From: Anagrus nilaparvatae
Lineage: Eukaryota; Arthropoda; Insecta; Hymenoptera; Mymaridae
Assembly: GCA_022575985.1 (NCBI GenBank)
Contig: JAKSXM010000007.1
Location: 9,736,501 to 9,800,500, forward strand
DNA: 64,000 nucleotides
Direction of reading: 5' to 3'
Position numbers and translations under genes: made by a program. The notes beneath the pieces were generated by a model. It was not told the DNA's origin and did not search any database. It saw only the letters and a list, made by a program, of their open reading frames with translations. Positions 24,201 through 34,903 of the stretch are shown piece by piece. Every line of letters starts with the position of its first letter. Within the stretch, counting starts at the first letter, position 1.

Positions 24201-25449
24201 AGCAAACATTTTCGGCGTCTGAGACGACAAAATTTGTTGCTCAAGAAAACAAATATTAGTGGCGCGCGACGACTACGATTTGTTCTCTCACGCAACCGAT
24301 TCATTCCCAGTGTGGGGAAAGACGCCTGCGGTTTGTTCTCTCGCGCAAACATTTGATTTCCAGTGTAGTGGATATTTTTCTTTGAACTACCCAATTTTAA
24401 TAGTTATAAAACAAAAAATGTCCATCATTTTTGCCTCTAGAGGGGCTCGAATTTTAATAAATAAAAATAATTTATTTAAAATTGTAAAAACTTTAAATAA
24501 AATTAGTGGCATGAAATTACCCAGATATCATTGAAATATAAAAGTATAAGATTATTGTTTATTCGGAATTATCATTATTGATATTTATATAATGATAAAA
24601 TTTGTAATATTTTAACGCTAATGAGATAAGCAAATAAAACTTTTAAAAGAGTCAAAAATTTATTTTAAGTTTTTTGAAATTCCATAATTCTTATATGTAA
24701 GTCCAATTAATTAAACTAAAGTAAATTTTAATTCTTACAGCGTCCTATCTGGTATTTTAAGTGAAGAAAATATTTAACCTGTAACATTATAAATGTGTAA
24801 AACCAAAAAATTTCGTATAAGTTTTTATATAATATTTTTGCATTTTTAGTTTTGCAGAAGGTGTAAATGATGCCTTCAAAGAAATGTTGGGCTTGCAATT
24901 CGTTTCAAGTGGAATTCTAATCAGTTTAAATATATTTCAATTATCAACTAAAAATATAAGCTTAATGGAAACAATTTTTATTGTTTTATTTATGATGTCT
25001 TTACTTTTCGAATTATTTTTCTTTTGTTTAGCTGCTAACAGAGTTCAGGAGAAGGTAAATAATTTAACAAATAATTATTTAATATCTTATAACATTGCGC
25101 TATAGTTTAATATTTGTTCTAAACAACTATTTTTTTTAGAGTGAAAAAATCTTCAGGGATTTGTATTTTATGGATTGGTTATCACTAACAGTACAATCTA
25201 GAAATACCGTTTTAATTATGATGATGCGCGCTTCTAAACCTATTGTCGTAGAATGTGGACCATTAATAGAATATTCAAATGAATCATCAGTAAAAGTTAG
25301 TATTTTTAAATTTATTAGCGTTTTTTTCAAATTCATATTGAAACTTTTATTTTTGAAAACTTGAAGAAACTGTAGTTAACATTTTTTTTTAGGTTCTAAA
25401 GTTTTCGTATTCATCGTTTAATATGTTACAGACAACCACTTCAAACTAA
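21279..25449 (+). CDS. Odorant receptor (7tm_6), complete, five exons (388 aa)
   Basis: An insect odorant receptor, predicted to pair with the Orco coreceptor as a ligand-gated cation channel in olfactory neurons. Exons are 21279-21646, 21748-22128, 24850-25054, 25140-25295 and 25393-25449 (1167 nt, no internal stop, all GT/AG, phases 2, 2, 0, 0). The start MSILKDVIFYLSIIGMW sits at the first ATG, as usual for the family, with an N-terminal cytoplasmic stretch and hydrophobic helices throughout. Exon 2 carries EINKKNYWFFF and LEILSGRIKELP, exon 3 EMLGLQFVSSGIL and FFFCLAANRVQ. The C-terminus has FMDWLSLTVQSRNTVLIMMM, KPIVVECGPLIEYS and the family ending VLKFSYSSFNMLQ. Length is typical (380-400). 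It is tandem with close paralogues at 42513 and 48256. Intron 2 is swollen by a foldback element. The ligand cannot be inferred. Confidence 0.93.
23195..24375. mobile_element. Foldback element with CG-rich arms in receptor intron 2
   Basis: The arms are about 23500-23840 and 23930-24310 and look nearly identical over roughly 350-400 bases, with a spacer under 100 bases. Outer ends repeat AAATGTTTGCGTGAGAGAAC (23208) and, inverted, at 24340-24355. The motif GCGCGAGAGAACAAATCG, with variants, occurs four times, twice per strand. The arms are rich in CG and GCGC in an otherwise AT-rich sequence. The several open frames here are mirror artefacts. Absent from the duplicate receptor. Confidence 0.8.
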
Positions 25450-25454
25450 AAAAC

Positions 25455-25810
25455 TATGAAGAATAATGCTGCAAAAATAATTTATCTCTGCATTTAGAGT
25501 CCCAATTAAAGATTTATTTCAAAACGGCAATTTTAACCTTTGTATGGGTTTTTTGGATCGCTAAATCTGAATTTGGGGTAAAAAAATTGCTGGAAATGAG
25601 AGAAACACCCTTCATTTAGCAATAACTACCCCTGATTAGGGGTTTTTGCAGTATTTTGAAAGTAAAGCTGAGAAAATCAAACCAATTTCATTTTTTTAGG
25701 AGTAATTGACAAAATATTGTGGGGTTTCGATAAAAGACAAAAATTGGGTTCTTAAACGGCTAATTATAGGCGTTAAAAACTAACTCTTATACTAGAAAAA
25801 TAATGAAAAA
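25455..25810. repeat. Repeat forming the 3' flank of the receptor
   Basis: Begins 6 bases after the stop codon (AGAATAATGCTGCAAAAATA) and runs through GAGTCCCAATTAAAGATTT, GATCGCTAAATCTGAATTTG and AATTGACAAAATATTGTGG. Copies occur at 45663-46000, after the paralogue, and independently at 60325-60610. The transcript's 3'UTR is therefore probably repeat-derived. Confidence 0.75.
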
Positions 25811-26690
25811 CAATCCTTTGAAATAAAAAAAAAATAACAATATTATTAGTACAATAATTTTTTCCACCCCCAAGAGGGTTATCTAAAATATGATAATAGA
25901 ATATTTTTTCTTCTATTTTTAATTGAGTATTTTAAAATATTTGTTTGTATTTTTATCATATTTTTATTAATTCAGTCCTTCTCTAGGGAGTAAATGTGGG
26001 TGAAAACAACTACTTGTAGTTAGCTTAAAAAAAAATGAATATTAGATCTAAAAAGAAATTTGTTAATTTAACGAGGGCCCATGGTGTGTCTTGGTATTTA
26101 AGTACCTATTTATGTATACAATAGAGAGTGTCGTATTTTTTTTTTTTTTAATTTCTTTGCCCACTAGATAAAAATGAGATGCTTTCAATATATAAAAACA
26201 CCATCTCCAACGATTCAGATCCAAGGATTTTGAATATTTTCGTCAAAATTTAGGAAAATTGCATAGTTAGTAAAATTAAATATGGCCACTATTAACAAAA
26301 AAATGCCAGTTGATTTTGAAGCCAAAGACTATGCCAACTCACATTTAAATTTACTTGCTTTGAAAAAAGGTATTTTGAACTGGCATAGTTTTTGACTTTC
26401 CTTTGACAACATGCTTATTTATGATGCTTTCATTTTTTTTTTAATTAATCTTAAAAGATGACTTTGATTTGATTATCATAGAGCTACTTTCAAGCATTGT
26501 AAAAACTCTTAAAAAGGGGTACTTTTTGTCACCCTTATTTCCAGTGACTTCAGACCTCAAATTCGGAATCAGTGTTCCAAAAAACTTATAGAAGGCCTAC
26601 TATTCTCAACACAGTTTTCGATATCAACCCCTATCTCGTTTACACTGAAGTAAATTACAAAATTTTAAATTAGCTATTTTCTTCCTAGCG
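25811..26690. other. AT-rich spacer
   Basis: No gene or strong repeat is seen. A short partial palindrome is built from GCCAGTTGATTTTGAAGCCA and related words near 26305-26400. Confidence 0.35.
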
Positions 26691-26890
26691 GGCCGAAAAC
26701 CCTTTTTTCGCCCCGCAACGAGATCGAAAAAAACTCGTTTTCACCCCACTGAGAAAGAAAAATTTCGTTTTGTCCATGGGAACAATAAAAAAAATACCCC
26801 AGATTACAGTTTACCATCCGAGGCGAAGCCGAGGATGCTAATTGACGTGCGATCTGGGCCATTCTTTTTTTTTTGATCCCTTGGTTAAAA
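26690..26890. repeat. Dispersed repeat with GAGGCGAAGC-type motif, copy 2
   Basis: Matches 13430-13565 (TTTACCATCCGAGGCGAAGC, GTGCGATCTGGGCCATTC). The left part, GGGCCGAAAACCCTTTTTTC, is locally GC-rich. The small open frame on the minus strand is not protein-like. Confidence 0.55.
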
Positions 26891-26924
26891 ATGTACTATT
26901 GTTAAACAAGGGACGAAAAAAAAT

Positions 26925-26985
26925 GTATAACCGGTTTGTGTAACTACACAACCAACGAGCATGGAACATGTTCACTCATAAAAGT
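26925..26985. repeat. Transposon terminus, inverted copy of 4195-4265
   Basis: ACCGGTTTGTGTAACTACAC, then AACCAACGAGCATGGAACAT is the complement of the segment at 4205-4263. It ends in the palindrome GAACATGTTC (26964-26973). Confidence 0.6.
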
Positions 26986-26999
26986 AAAAAATCCAAAAA

Positions 27000-27775
27000 C
27001 CGAAATTACAATATGATAAATTTATGATAAAAGATAATAATAATAATAATTTAATTAATTAAAAGTACCTCTATTGTTTTTGTTGTGTATTTATAAATTT
27101 AAAATTTTAAGGTTATGCCGTTATAATGTAATAAAAATATTTAAAAAACAAACATAAGATAAGACCATAACATTTTATTTTTAGTTAACAAATTAGTTAT
27201 TGACAAATTTTGAAAATATTTTCAAATATATATATATACTCTTGTAAGAACTCAGAAAATTAATAAAAATAATAATCATGTACCATGAGTATACTAAAAA
27301 AATGCTTTTGGGTTCTTGTTTGTAATTTTAAATGAGTTTGATTAATTTAATTAAGTAAAATATAATTTTATAGCTATTACTGTTTAAAAATTTTTCACAT
27401 TATTGTAATTTGTCTCGTAATATTTTAATATTTATAATGATAATAAATTTAAATTTATTAAATATATAGATTTACATTTTGGTGTGTTAATAATTTTTAC
27501 TAATATTTTTCAGTATTTATAATTATTTTGTAATATTTGAAATAATTTATTATTTTTTATTTTACAATTTTAAATTATATTTTATTTATATAACCTAATA
27601 TTTCTTAAAAAATTATATTGGTTATTTCTACTGAATATTTGGTAAATTTTACTAAAAAATTTGGTTAAAAATTGATCAACAAAATATTTGGTTATAGTTA
27701 CGCTAATATTTGGTGATAGTAACCAAAATTTAGTTATCCTGACCAAACTTTTTTCTCAGTGTTGATCTGTATGAT
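27000..27775. other. AT-rich spacer ending in a transposon terminus
   Basis: Mostly A/T with an AAT microsatellite-like run near 27032-27050. From 27640 a cluster of TTTGGTTA and TAACCAAA motifs ends at TTTTTTCTCAGTG (27763). This is the appearance of a subterminal repeat and TIR starting CACTGAGAAAAAA. The partner end is not identified. Confidence 0.35.
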
Positions 27776-27948
27776 TAGCACCCTACTTTTTATAAAGCCG
27801 AAACAAATTTTCCCATAAGCGCAATGTTAAAATACCACTTTATTCTATTCATAAAAAATTAATTAAGTCGGTGACATAGGTAAAAATAAGTCGATTTTAG
27901 CTCAAAAATGTTTAAATTTTCATACTATTCACGTTTTATTACAAGTGT
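27776..27948. repeat. Repeat family C, copy 1
   Basis: Matches 61567-61735 almost base for base (TTAGCACCCTACTTTTTATA, CATAGGTAAAAATAAGTCG, TACTATTCACGTTTTATTA). In the second copy it is the interior of a TTAA-flanked MITE. Confidence 0.8.
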
Positions 27949-28091
27949 TATTTAATTGCTTAACTTTTGTAAACCTTGTTACACTAAACTAAACTTGGGT
28001 TAGGAAAAATTTCTCGCGCCGTGTGCCCAATATTTGGAACATCCTAGGGCCGGGCGCACGGAATACTCTGTACGACTATGTATATATGTTA

Positions 28092-29595
28092 CACCCCAAA
28101 CGTGTAATTGACCAATTCATGAAATGGTCAACTTTTTGACCAATTCATGAAATGGTCAAGCCCCTTGCCCAATTTATGAATTGTTCAAAATTTTGGCCAT
28201 TTCATGAATTGGTCAAAAATATTCAATTTTTTTACACTAGTTGGTCAATAATTTTGGAGTGAATAAAAATAACGTTTATGTACACAGGAGTCATCATTAT
28301 ATTTTTTGATTTTAATAATTAATAATTAAAAATGCATATTAATAAAAAAATTATTACAAGTCTAAATTAATTAATTAGAAAATTTATATTTTTAAGTATA
28401 TTCACATTTAAAATAAATATCAAAATATTAAAAATTTTTTCAAAATAATTACCGGAATCATACAATCTTTCTCTTTCAGTCAAAATTACGGTCAAAACTA
28501 TTTAAGTCAAATCTATTTATAAAGACTAAAAAATAGTGGTTCAAAGTACCCTAAACAATAACATGCTGTGTTCAAATCATTTTTTTCATCGATTTCATTA
28601 AAAAAAGATTTAATGATTAAAATATCTTCATAAGCAGTTTATGATTCTATTGAGATAGTATAATAGAGAAAAAAATCATATTTTTATAGATTTTCATTTG
28701 ATAAAAAGGCAAGTTTTGATGGTTTAGCTTAGGATAAATACAGCTTCAATTTTTTTTTTCATATATTATGAATAATGTGGGCCTGTTAAAGCTGGAGATC
28801 TCAGGACAATTCGTCGGGATTTTTTACTAAATCCAATAAGTTATCCATATTTTTTAAAAATCCCCCGTTTTACTTTCCGTTTTCTCCACGGAAAAACGTT
28901 GGATCTAAATTTCCTCTTACAGGAAATTTTTTTTTCATCAACCTCGAGCGCACAACTATTATTTTTTTGGAAAATTGATAATTTATTAATATCAGAAAAT
29001 AAAGTTAAACTTTTAAGTTTCGCGTTCTGCAAAAATGCTTGTCAGAATACCTCTTTACTTTATTTTCTAATATTTGCGAAAAATTATTCATTTTCCAAAA
29101 AAATAATAGTTGCGCGCCCGAGATTATTGAAAAACGAAACTTCCTGTAACAGGAAATTTTTTGATCCAACGTTTTTTCGCTGAGAAATCTTGGAAAGCAA
29201 AACAGGTGTTTTTCTTACTAAAACTTAAGGGATTATCGACATATATAGTAGAGCACACAGAATGCTCTTAATAACAACATAAGCAGCGCAGATTTTATAA
29301 ATAATAAGAATATATAAGATATATAATAATAATAATAAAATAAAATCAAATAGTTTGTGGATGTTATTGTTTTTGAATTAAAATAAAAATTAAAAATTGA
29401 TAAATAATTTACATTTAAAATGTTTTATTATATACCTATAATTTATATGCATGATAAAACATTATATTTATTCAATTTTAAGTATTGACCAACTAGTGTA
29501 AAAAAATTGAATATTTCTGACCAGTTCATGAATTGGTCAAATTTTTTACTATTTTTTGACCATTTCATGAATTGGTCAATTACACGTTTGGGGTG
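28092..29595. mobile_element. TIR element with repeated GACCAATTCATGAAATGGTC palindromes
   Basis: The termini CACCCCAAACGTGTAATTGA and its complement bound 1.5 kb, with TA on the left and CA on the right where TA is expected. Inside each end are several copies of near-palindromes built on CCAATTCATGAAATGG (28108-28210 and 29518-29580), and ACTAGTTGGTCAATA is mirrored near both inner borders. No transposase. A foldback is nested within. Confidence 0.7.
28845..29215. repeat. Nested foldback with CG-containing loop arms
   Basis: Inverted arms include AAAACGTTGGATC and AGGAAATTTTTT, CGAGCGCACAACTATTATTT mirrored by its variant at 29100-29125, and TTTGGAAAATTGATAA-like matches. The open frames on both strands here are mirror images and not genes. 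Confidence 0.6.
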
Positions 29596-30259
29596 CAACA
29601 TATATAATGCAATGCAATACGTTTACATTAAATTATTTTATATTTATTAATAATTCATTACATGATTTTAAAAGGGTAAAAGCGTTTAAGAAAGAAAAAT
29701 TTATTACAATCATTTAGTAGATAGTATTGTGTATTAATTATTTTTGAATTCTGATTTTTCATCAATCAGTTGGGCGAAAATTTAATGAGGAGCTGGGTGA
29801 ATTATGTAGGTAATCAAGAAAAACGTGTAAATTTCAACTAAACATTTTTAAATGTCTTTGTTCCTCTCGTAAATTATATGTTTTTGAATAACATTTCAAC
29901 GTAAAGAAGTAATTCTAGATAACTTAGGTTAGTTTTTCGAATTTTATACCTTAGACTTTACACGAGAGTTTCTCCCCACCATCAACTAGTAGCTACCAAT
30001 AGTCCCAGACCAACTTAGTCCCTAAAATTCAGCACTCGTGGAGACGTAGCCTAGGCAGAAGGTATTATACCGGAATTTTCCAGTTACTTGATTATCAAGT
30101 GATATGATGTTGTTGAAAACTAGATTTGTTTTGTCTGATAAATAACTAATAAATTTAAATTTAAATTAAGTACCCATTGAATGGGTCCCATTCATTATTT
30201 TCTAAACAGCACCTTCTTTGAATGAAAATTAATTGACTAAAATAAAATATTTTTTCCAG

Positions 30260-30411
30260 AGTAATAAAATATTTTTTGATATTTATGATTCTGAATGGTA
30301 TACAAAACCTTGTAAAATTAAAAAATGTTTAATACCAATACTTATTATGTCTCAAAAATGATGCCATCTTAAGGTTGGTTTATTAATAGAATTATCCATG
30401 GAATTATTTTG
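30260..30411 (+). pseudogene. Odorant receptor penultimate exon, broken copy
   Basis: This is the counterpart of the 1075-1230 exon: after TTTTTTCCAG the frame reads SNKIFFDIYDSEWYTK and KCLIPILIMSQK. An in-frame TGA follows at 30359-30361, and the GT donor is lost. No other exon of the gene is present in the block, so it cannot encode a receptor. It is a non-functional by-product of the segmental duplication. Confidence 0.85.
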
Positions 30412-30558
30412 AAAAAAACAATCTATAATTACACAATCGCGTGTTTCTATTTTGCATGAAAAGTATCTAATTCTTTAATTATTAGTATTTTCCTACTATT
30501 TTAGCAAATTCAAAATCTTTTAAACGACATATTAAATTTATAATTATAGTCACTTTAA

Positions 30559-30988
30559 GGTGTTAGGATAGTAAAAATTTATGATAACAGAAATGAATGA
30601 AACTTATAAAATATAAAGATAAAGTCTTTAAAAAATGAAATAAACTTTCTTTTACAACTTTGGTTGCCTAATTATTATTTAATCAAGAAAAAGGGTTAGG
30701 TAGTTTAACATTGCTCTTATGGAAAATCATCTTTGGAGCTTTTGAAAAGTATGATTGCGATAACACAGATTAATGAAACTTAAATATATGGTAAATAAAA
30801 GCTCAAAGATTATATTTCCAATTTGTTTTACTTGTTTCATTGCATAATTATTAAATAATTAAATAAAAAGTATGTAAATAACCTAGTATTATACTAATAC
30901 ATATACGATTTTACATATTTATGTAGCGTCGATAATTCAGAAATCGAAAAAAAATACCAACAAAATGGCGTATTATTATCCTAACACC
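30559..30988. mobile_element. TTAA-flanked piggyBac-type MITE
   Basis: The termini GGTGTTAGGATA and TATCCTAACACC are inverted copies flanked by TTAA on both sides (30555-30558 and 30989-30992). The ancestral locus at 2661-2664 has a single TTAA and no insert, so insertion and boundaries are confirmed. TTAA duplication is the signature of piggyBac transposition. Relatives lie near 46322-46870. Confidence 0.88.
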
Positions 30989-31097
30989 TTAATTCCACTA
31001 AAGTATTTATCAAAAGAATTTTTGGTTCCATAAAAAAAGATGTAATTTTAGGACAATAAGATCCAAAAAAGCTCCAAGTTATGATGGCACCAGCAAA

Positions 31098-31975
31098 TGT
31101 AGGGTACAGAAACGGGGTACATCCGTGTATGAAGGATAAAGTGAGGAAATCAAATATAAATCGATAAAATCGAGCCCGCTAAATATAAATCATTCATATT
31201 TACCGGTTGATTAAAATCTTGTACCAGGAGTTTGGAGGTCGCCACCTCCCGGACTTATAATTTAAATAATTAGAAAAACGTCAAACTTAAATAAAAGTGC
31301 AACGATGCATTATCCGGAAAATGCATCGTTGCCAAATGAATCAAAATTAGCAATGATAAGATTCGTTTGAATGTAAATATTGTAAATAATAGAATTAAGA
31401 GTAGAATTAAGTATATTCATATTTTTAGAACATTCTAGATGTAACGATTATTAATTATTACTTAATTATTAAATCAATTAAAAATATTAAAATATATAAA
31501 AATACAAAATAAAATGTAACACATAAAAAACATAATAAAACAAATGTGATAGAACAGTTAAAATGCATTGTAAAACAAATAATTAGTTATAATTCGCATT
31601 TTAACCGTTCTAAGAATCGTCCTGAACTTTCTGGAAGCAATTACGTCACAACTTGCAAATCTGTCTCTCGGGTATAAATACCGGGACAGATTTCGATACA
31701 AGTTGAGACGTTCGTCAGCTTTCTTAGGGTTCACTCTATGTAAAGCATATTGAATAAATTAATACCTGTTATGCATTTAACTGTGTAGTCTTTATTTTGT
31801 CTCAATAATCATTCTGTCTTTTTTAAGTTCAACAGCATATAATTTTTACCGCCCTTGATCGTTACTGTGGGTCTTAAGGGTCCTGGGCCTAAAAATCCGG
31901 GATTGTGTTAGATAGGAATAAGTTAAAAAGTGATTAATTTCGTTGTGCAGGACTGGTCCGTTTCGTGACCATACA
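31098..31975. mobile_element. Solo LTR with 4-bp target duplication (CAAA)
   Basis: Starts TGTAGGGTAC and ends GACCATACA (TG...CA), flanked by CAAA at 31094-31097 and 31976-31979. The unoccupied original at about 2784 has one CAAA. It carries TATAAATA at 31673-31680 and AATAAA at 31753-31758 in the same direction, so the LTR reads on the plus strand. No internal retroelement region is present. Length 878 bp; the 4-bp duplication suits a Ty3/Gypsy-type integrase. Confidence 0.85.
31673..31680 (+). promoter_or_regulatory. TATA box of the solo LTR
   Basis: TATAAATA in the GC-richer context CGGGTATAAATACCGGG, about 75 bases before AATAAA. This is the usual U3-R arrangement of an insect LTR. Confidence 0.6.
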
Positions 31976-32057
31976 CAAACGTAAATTACATCTTTATGGC
32001 TTCTTTTAATTTATTTGGAGATACTAATTTTGTAAAGTTGATATCCAATAATATGTG

Positions 32058-32335
32058 AGTATTTTTCGAATCTACAACCTATAAAAAATATTTAAAAAAA
32101 TAAGCACTCTGCGAGATACAGTTGTGACTTATAAGTCAACCTCAACTATATCTCGCAGAGTGCTTATTTTTATTTATATTTTTAATTTTGACACTGGTTA
32201 ATAATAGAATACAATACAAAATATTCTTGTAGTGAGTCTGACAATAACTTCATTTTTGGTCTAAATAGGAAGCGATGCCGTAATTCTTACTTTCTGTTTA
32301 TGTCTTTTTAGTGATCATTTATAGTTGTACTCTGA
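32058..32335. repeat. Repeat family B, copy 2, with hairpin start
   Basis: AAGCACTCTGCGAGATA at 32102 pairs with TATCTCGCAGAGTGCTT at about 32151-32167, forming a 17-bp perfect stem. The rest matches 11500-11720. Confidence 0.7.
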
Positions 32336-32339
32336 TCTA

Positions 32340-33020
32340 AAACTATAAAAGTTAAAAAAAAAAACGCTGCCAAGTGATTGGCACTATGGTTCCTCATTAA
32401 CAATAGCAAAATATTTTATTTTATCTAATAAAAATTATAATTTGAGATATCAGTATTTTATAAAAAAAAGTTAAATACCGTATTTTAAAAGAAAAAAAAT
32501 GTTGCTGTGATTTAATGTTTTTTATTTAACAAATTTTTAGAAAAAAATTTTTAATAAACTAGGTATTACACTTAAAAAAAAAAACAATATTACAGATTTT
32601 AAAATTTTTTTGTTTTATTAATATTGAGAAAAAAATTTTGAAAAAATTCGGTATCAGATCCAAAAAATTACTATGAATAAGCTTTCTAAAACTAGTACTC
32701 TCATAGAAATTAATTAGATACTACGTCCGAACAAAAAAAAAATTTGGTATTCTTTGTATTTTTTTGTGAAAAAAATTTTGATAAAAAAATTTTCAAAAAA
32801 TTAATTATCAGATTTGAGATATCGAGTAAAAACCATACTTTCAAATATAAGTACTTTTATGGAAATAAATGAGGTATTACACCTAAATTAAAAAAAAAAA
32901 AAAGTATTTTGAAATCTCTTGATGAAAAAATTATTGAAAAAAAAAATTAGATCTTAATTCCATAATGGTTGTTAAATACCACCGATTGCAAAATTTTCAA
33001 ATATTAGTACTATAATGCAG
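32340..33020. repeat. Tandem-repeat element, inverted copy
   Basis: Reverse complement of the array at 55084-55975. Units of about 150-160 bases contain motifs such as GTACTTTTATGGAAATAAAT, then GAGGTATTACACC and GATATCGAGTAAAAACCATA. The start, GCCAAGTGATTGGCACTATG, then GTTCCTC, corresponds to the complement of 56035-56070. About three units. Confidence 0.65.
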
Positions 33021-33055
33021 ACATTTATGTCAGCATTAGACAAATTTAAATAATC

Positions 33056-33200
33056 AAAATCCGCGCTAAAAGAAGTTTGGCAACGCGCGATTAGCGACGG
33101 CGGGATACAGCCGGAAGAAGAAAAGGAGCTCCATGTGCTTAACACACTCTTGTACCGGCCTTGTGCAAGCCAGTTTCGTATGCCGCAGAGACACAGTTTA
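33056..33200 (+). other. GC-rich island with a short open frame
   Basis: In a nearly pure A/T neighbourhood this stretch is clearly GC-rich. In one frame it reads SALKEVWQRAISDGG, then EEEKELHVLNTLLYRP, with no stop for about 50 codons and no ATG. It could be a captured exon fragment or retroelement leader sequence. I recognise no family. Confidence 0.35.
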
Positions 33201-33826
33201 ATCAGATTCTCAAATTTTTATATTACTCCAATTCTACTTTTATATTATTTTAGTTCTATATTATTCAGTTATAATAGTTCATATTAGTATAAAAAGTTTA
33301 TTATTCTAATTAACTATAATTTAGTGATAAATAATCGACGAACGTATCAATTATCATTATAAAAAACAGTTAGAGCCTTTTATTATCAGTAATTTATAGC
33401 AAATACCCTGCATTATAAGTGGCATCCCTTAAATTAAAATATTAGCAATAATAAAAATAGGTAATTAATTTTTTAGATAAAATAAAACTAAAACCTTTTC
33501 AATACAAGATTGTGAAATATTTTAAATTAGTCAAAATTATTAATTATTGCTAGTATTCTAATAGAACCCAGACCTTTGGACATACCAGTTCAAAATAGGC
33601 GACAAGTTGCAATTCTGTTAAATTAAAAGTAGTTAAAACGTGTAAAATTTTAAATTATACTTGAAGTTAAGTACAGTAATTTTGTCAAATAATTTTGACA
33701 AAACAGATAGTAAAATATTAAACAAAAATAAAATTTCCTCATTTTTTTTAATTTTGTAACAGTAAACTAAAATGTGGTGGCATCCGAAAATTGCAACTTG
33801 ACACCTACAGCTAAGTCAATGATATA

Positions 33827-33857
<31 letters not shown>

Positions 33858-34903
33858 TTTTTTAATCTTTAAAAATTAAGGTAATATTAAGTATAATTAG
33901 TCTAAATTAAGCGATTTAAAAACAGTAAATCAAATTAAAACAAAATTTGCCTAAAATACATTATATATTGAATAATCCAAGAATTTTTAATAATTTAAGT
34001 TTAAAAAAAAAAAATTTTAATTTTGTAAGTACAAAATCAGTATATATGGGAAATTTCATAAAAGCTCAACATTTTTTTCAGCTAACAAAATATTAAAAAA
34101 AATATATGTATGGAATACTCCCCAAATGTGTAAATTTATAGCTTGCCAAAGGAAATTACAAATTTGCAGTTTATATACGGGTCATTCCACTAAAAATTAA
34201 AATTTTATTTAATTGAAATTATTAGTCCAGTAAAATCTGTAAATTCTTTTGTAATGCTATAAGGGACTTTCCACAGAAAAAAAATAGATAAATATAAAAA
34301 GTTTATTACTTGTATATGGATAATTCCTATAAGTACAATTTTATTTCAAAAATCATATGTTTAATTTCATTGTAGGAATCTTTCCATAAGAAACTAGGCA
34401 AAAATAAATAAAGTAACATTTAAAATTTTCTCTAGCACAATAATATATAAATGATTCCCAACAGGAAAATTTTTTTTTAGGCAAAATAAAATTTTTTTCC
34501 TACAAGAAAATTTCAAGAAAATTTTTATTCTTATTTAATTTAAAACATAATAATCTTTTGGGCTTACCCTGGGTCCAATTTATACCATTACAGCCCTAAT
34601 AAGCGTACAACTATACATATAATTTTAAAAATTTCAAGATTTATTTCAAGATCTAGTCAAATTAATCATCAAGAAATACACAGCAAGAAATTATTTATAT
34701 TTTTCTGAAGAAATTCTCAAGAAATCTCAAGAAATTTTTATATCTAACTTTAATACCTTAAAATAATAATTTCAGCTATCCTGGGTCTAAAATACATAAA
34801 TATATTTTAAAATCTTAAATTTCCTATCCCTATTAAATTATCTTCTAGGCCAACTTATAAACCTTATAATAGTAAAACTGCCTATCAAGTTTATATAATA
34901 AAA
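33201..34903. other. AT-rich region upstream of the gag relic
   Basis: Probably leader or LTR remnants of the retroelement whose gag follows, but no LTR pair or primer-binding site could be fixed. TATAAAAAG lies at 33289. A poly-A run lies at 33831-33854. No genes. Confidence 0.3.

Larger units (their letters stand above)
20421..25830. repeat. Segmental duplication, copy 1 (odorant receptor)
   Basis: The block containing the 21279-25449 receptor matches 41993-46000 from CATCAAGTAGTTTCTGAGAT onward, including promoter, introns and the region after the stop codon. Differences are mostly insertions: about 350 bases at 20455-20808 and the foldback at 23195-24375 here, and the MITE at 43438-44225 in the other copy. 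Confidence 0.85.
29766..32057. repeat. Duplicated block of the first odorant receptor, broken by insertions
   Basis: Matches 600-1223 and 2518-2865 (GAGCTGGGTGAATTAWGTAG, ATAGTCCCAGACCAACTTRG, ATGATTCTGAATGGTATWCA, GTGTTTCTATTTTGCATGAA). It lacks the foldback of the original but carries two insertions of its own, a TTAA MITE and a solo LTR. Confidence 0.85.

Noticed and set aside
23215..24534. Six overlapping open frames on both strands
   Set aside because: They are mirror images caused by the foldback element's arms, with no protein-like pattern.
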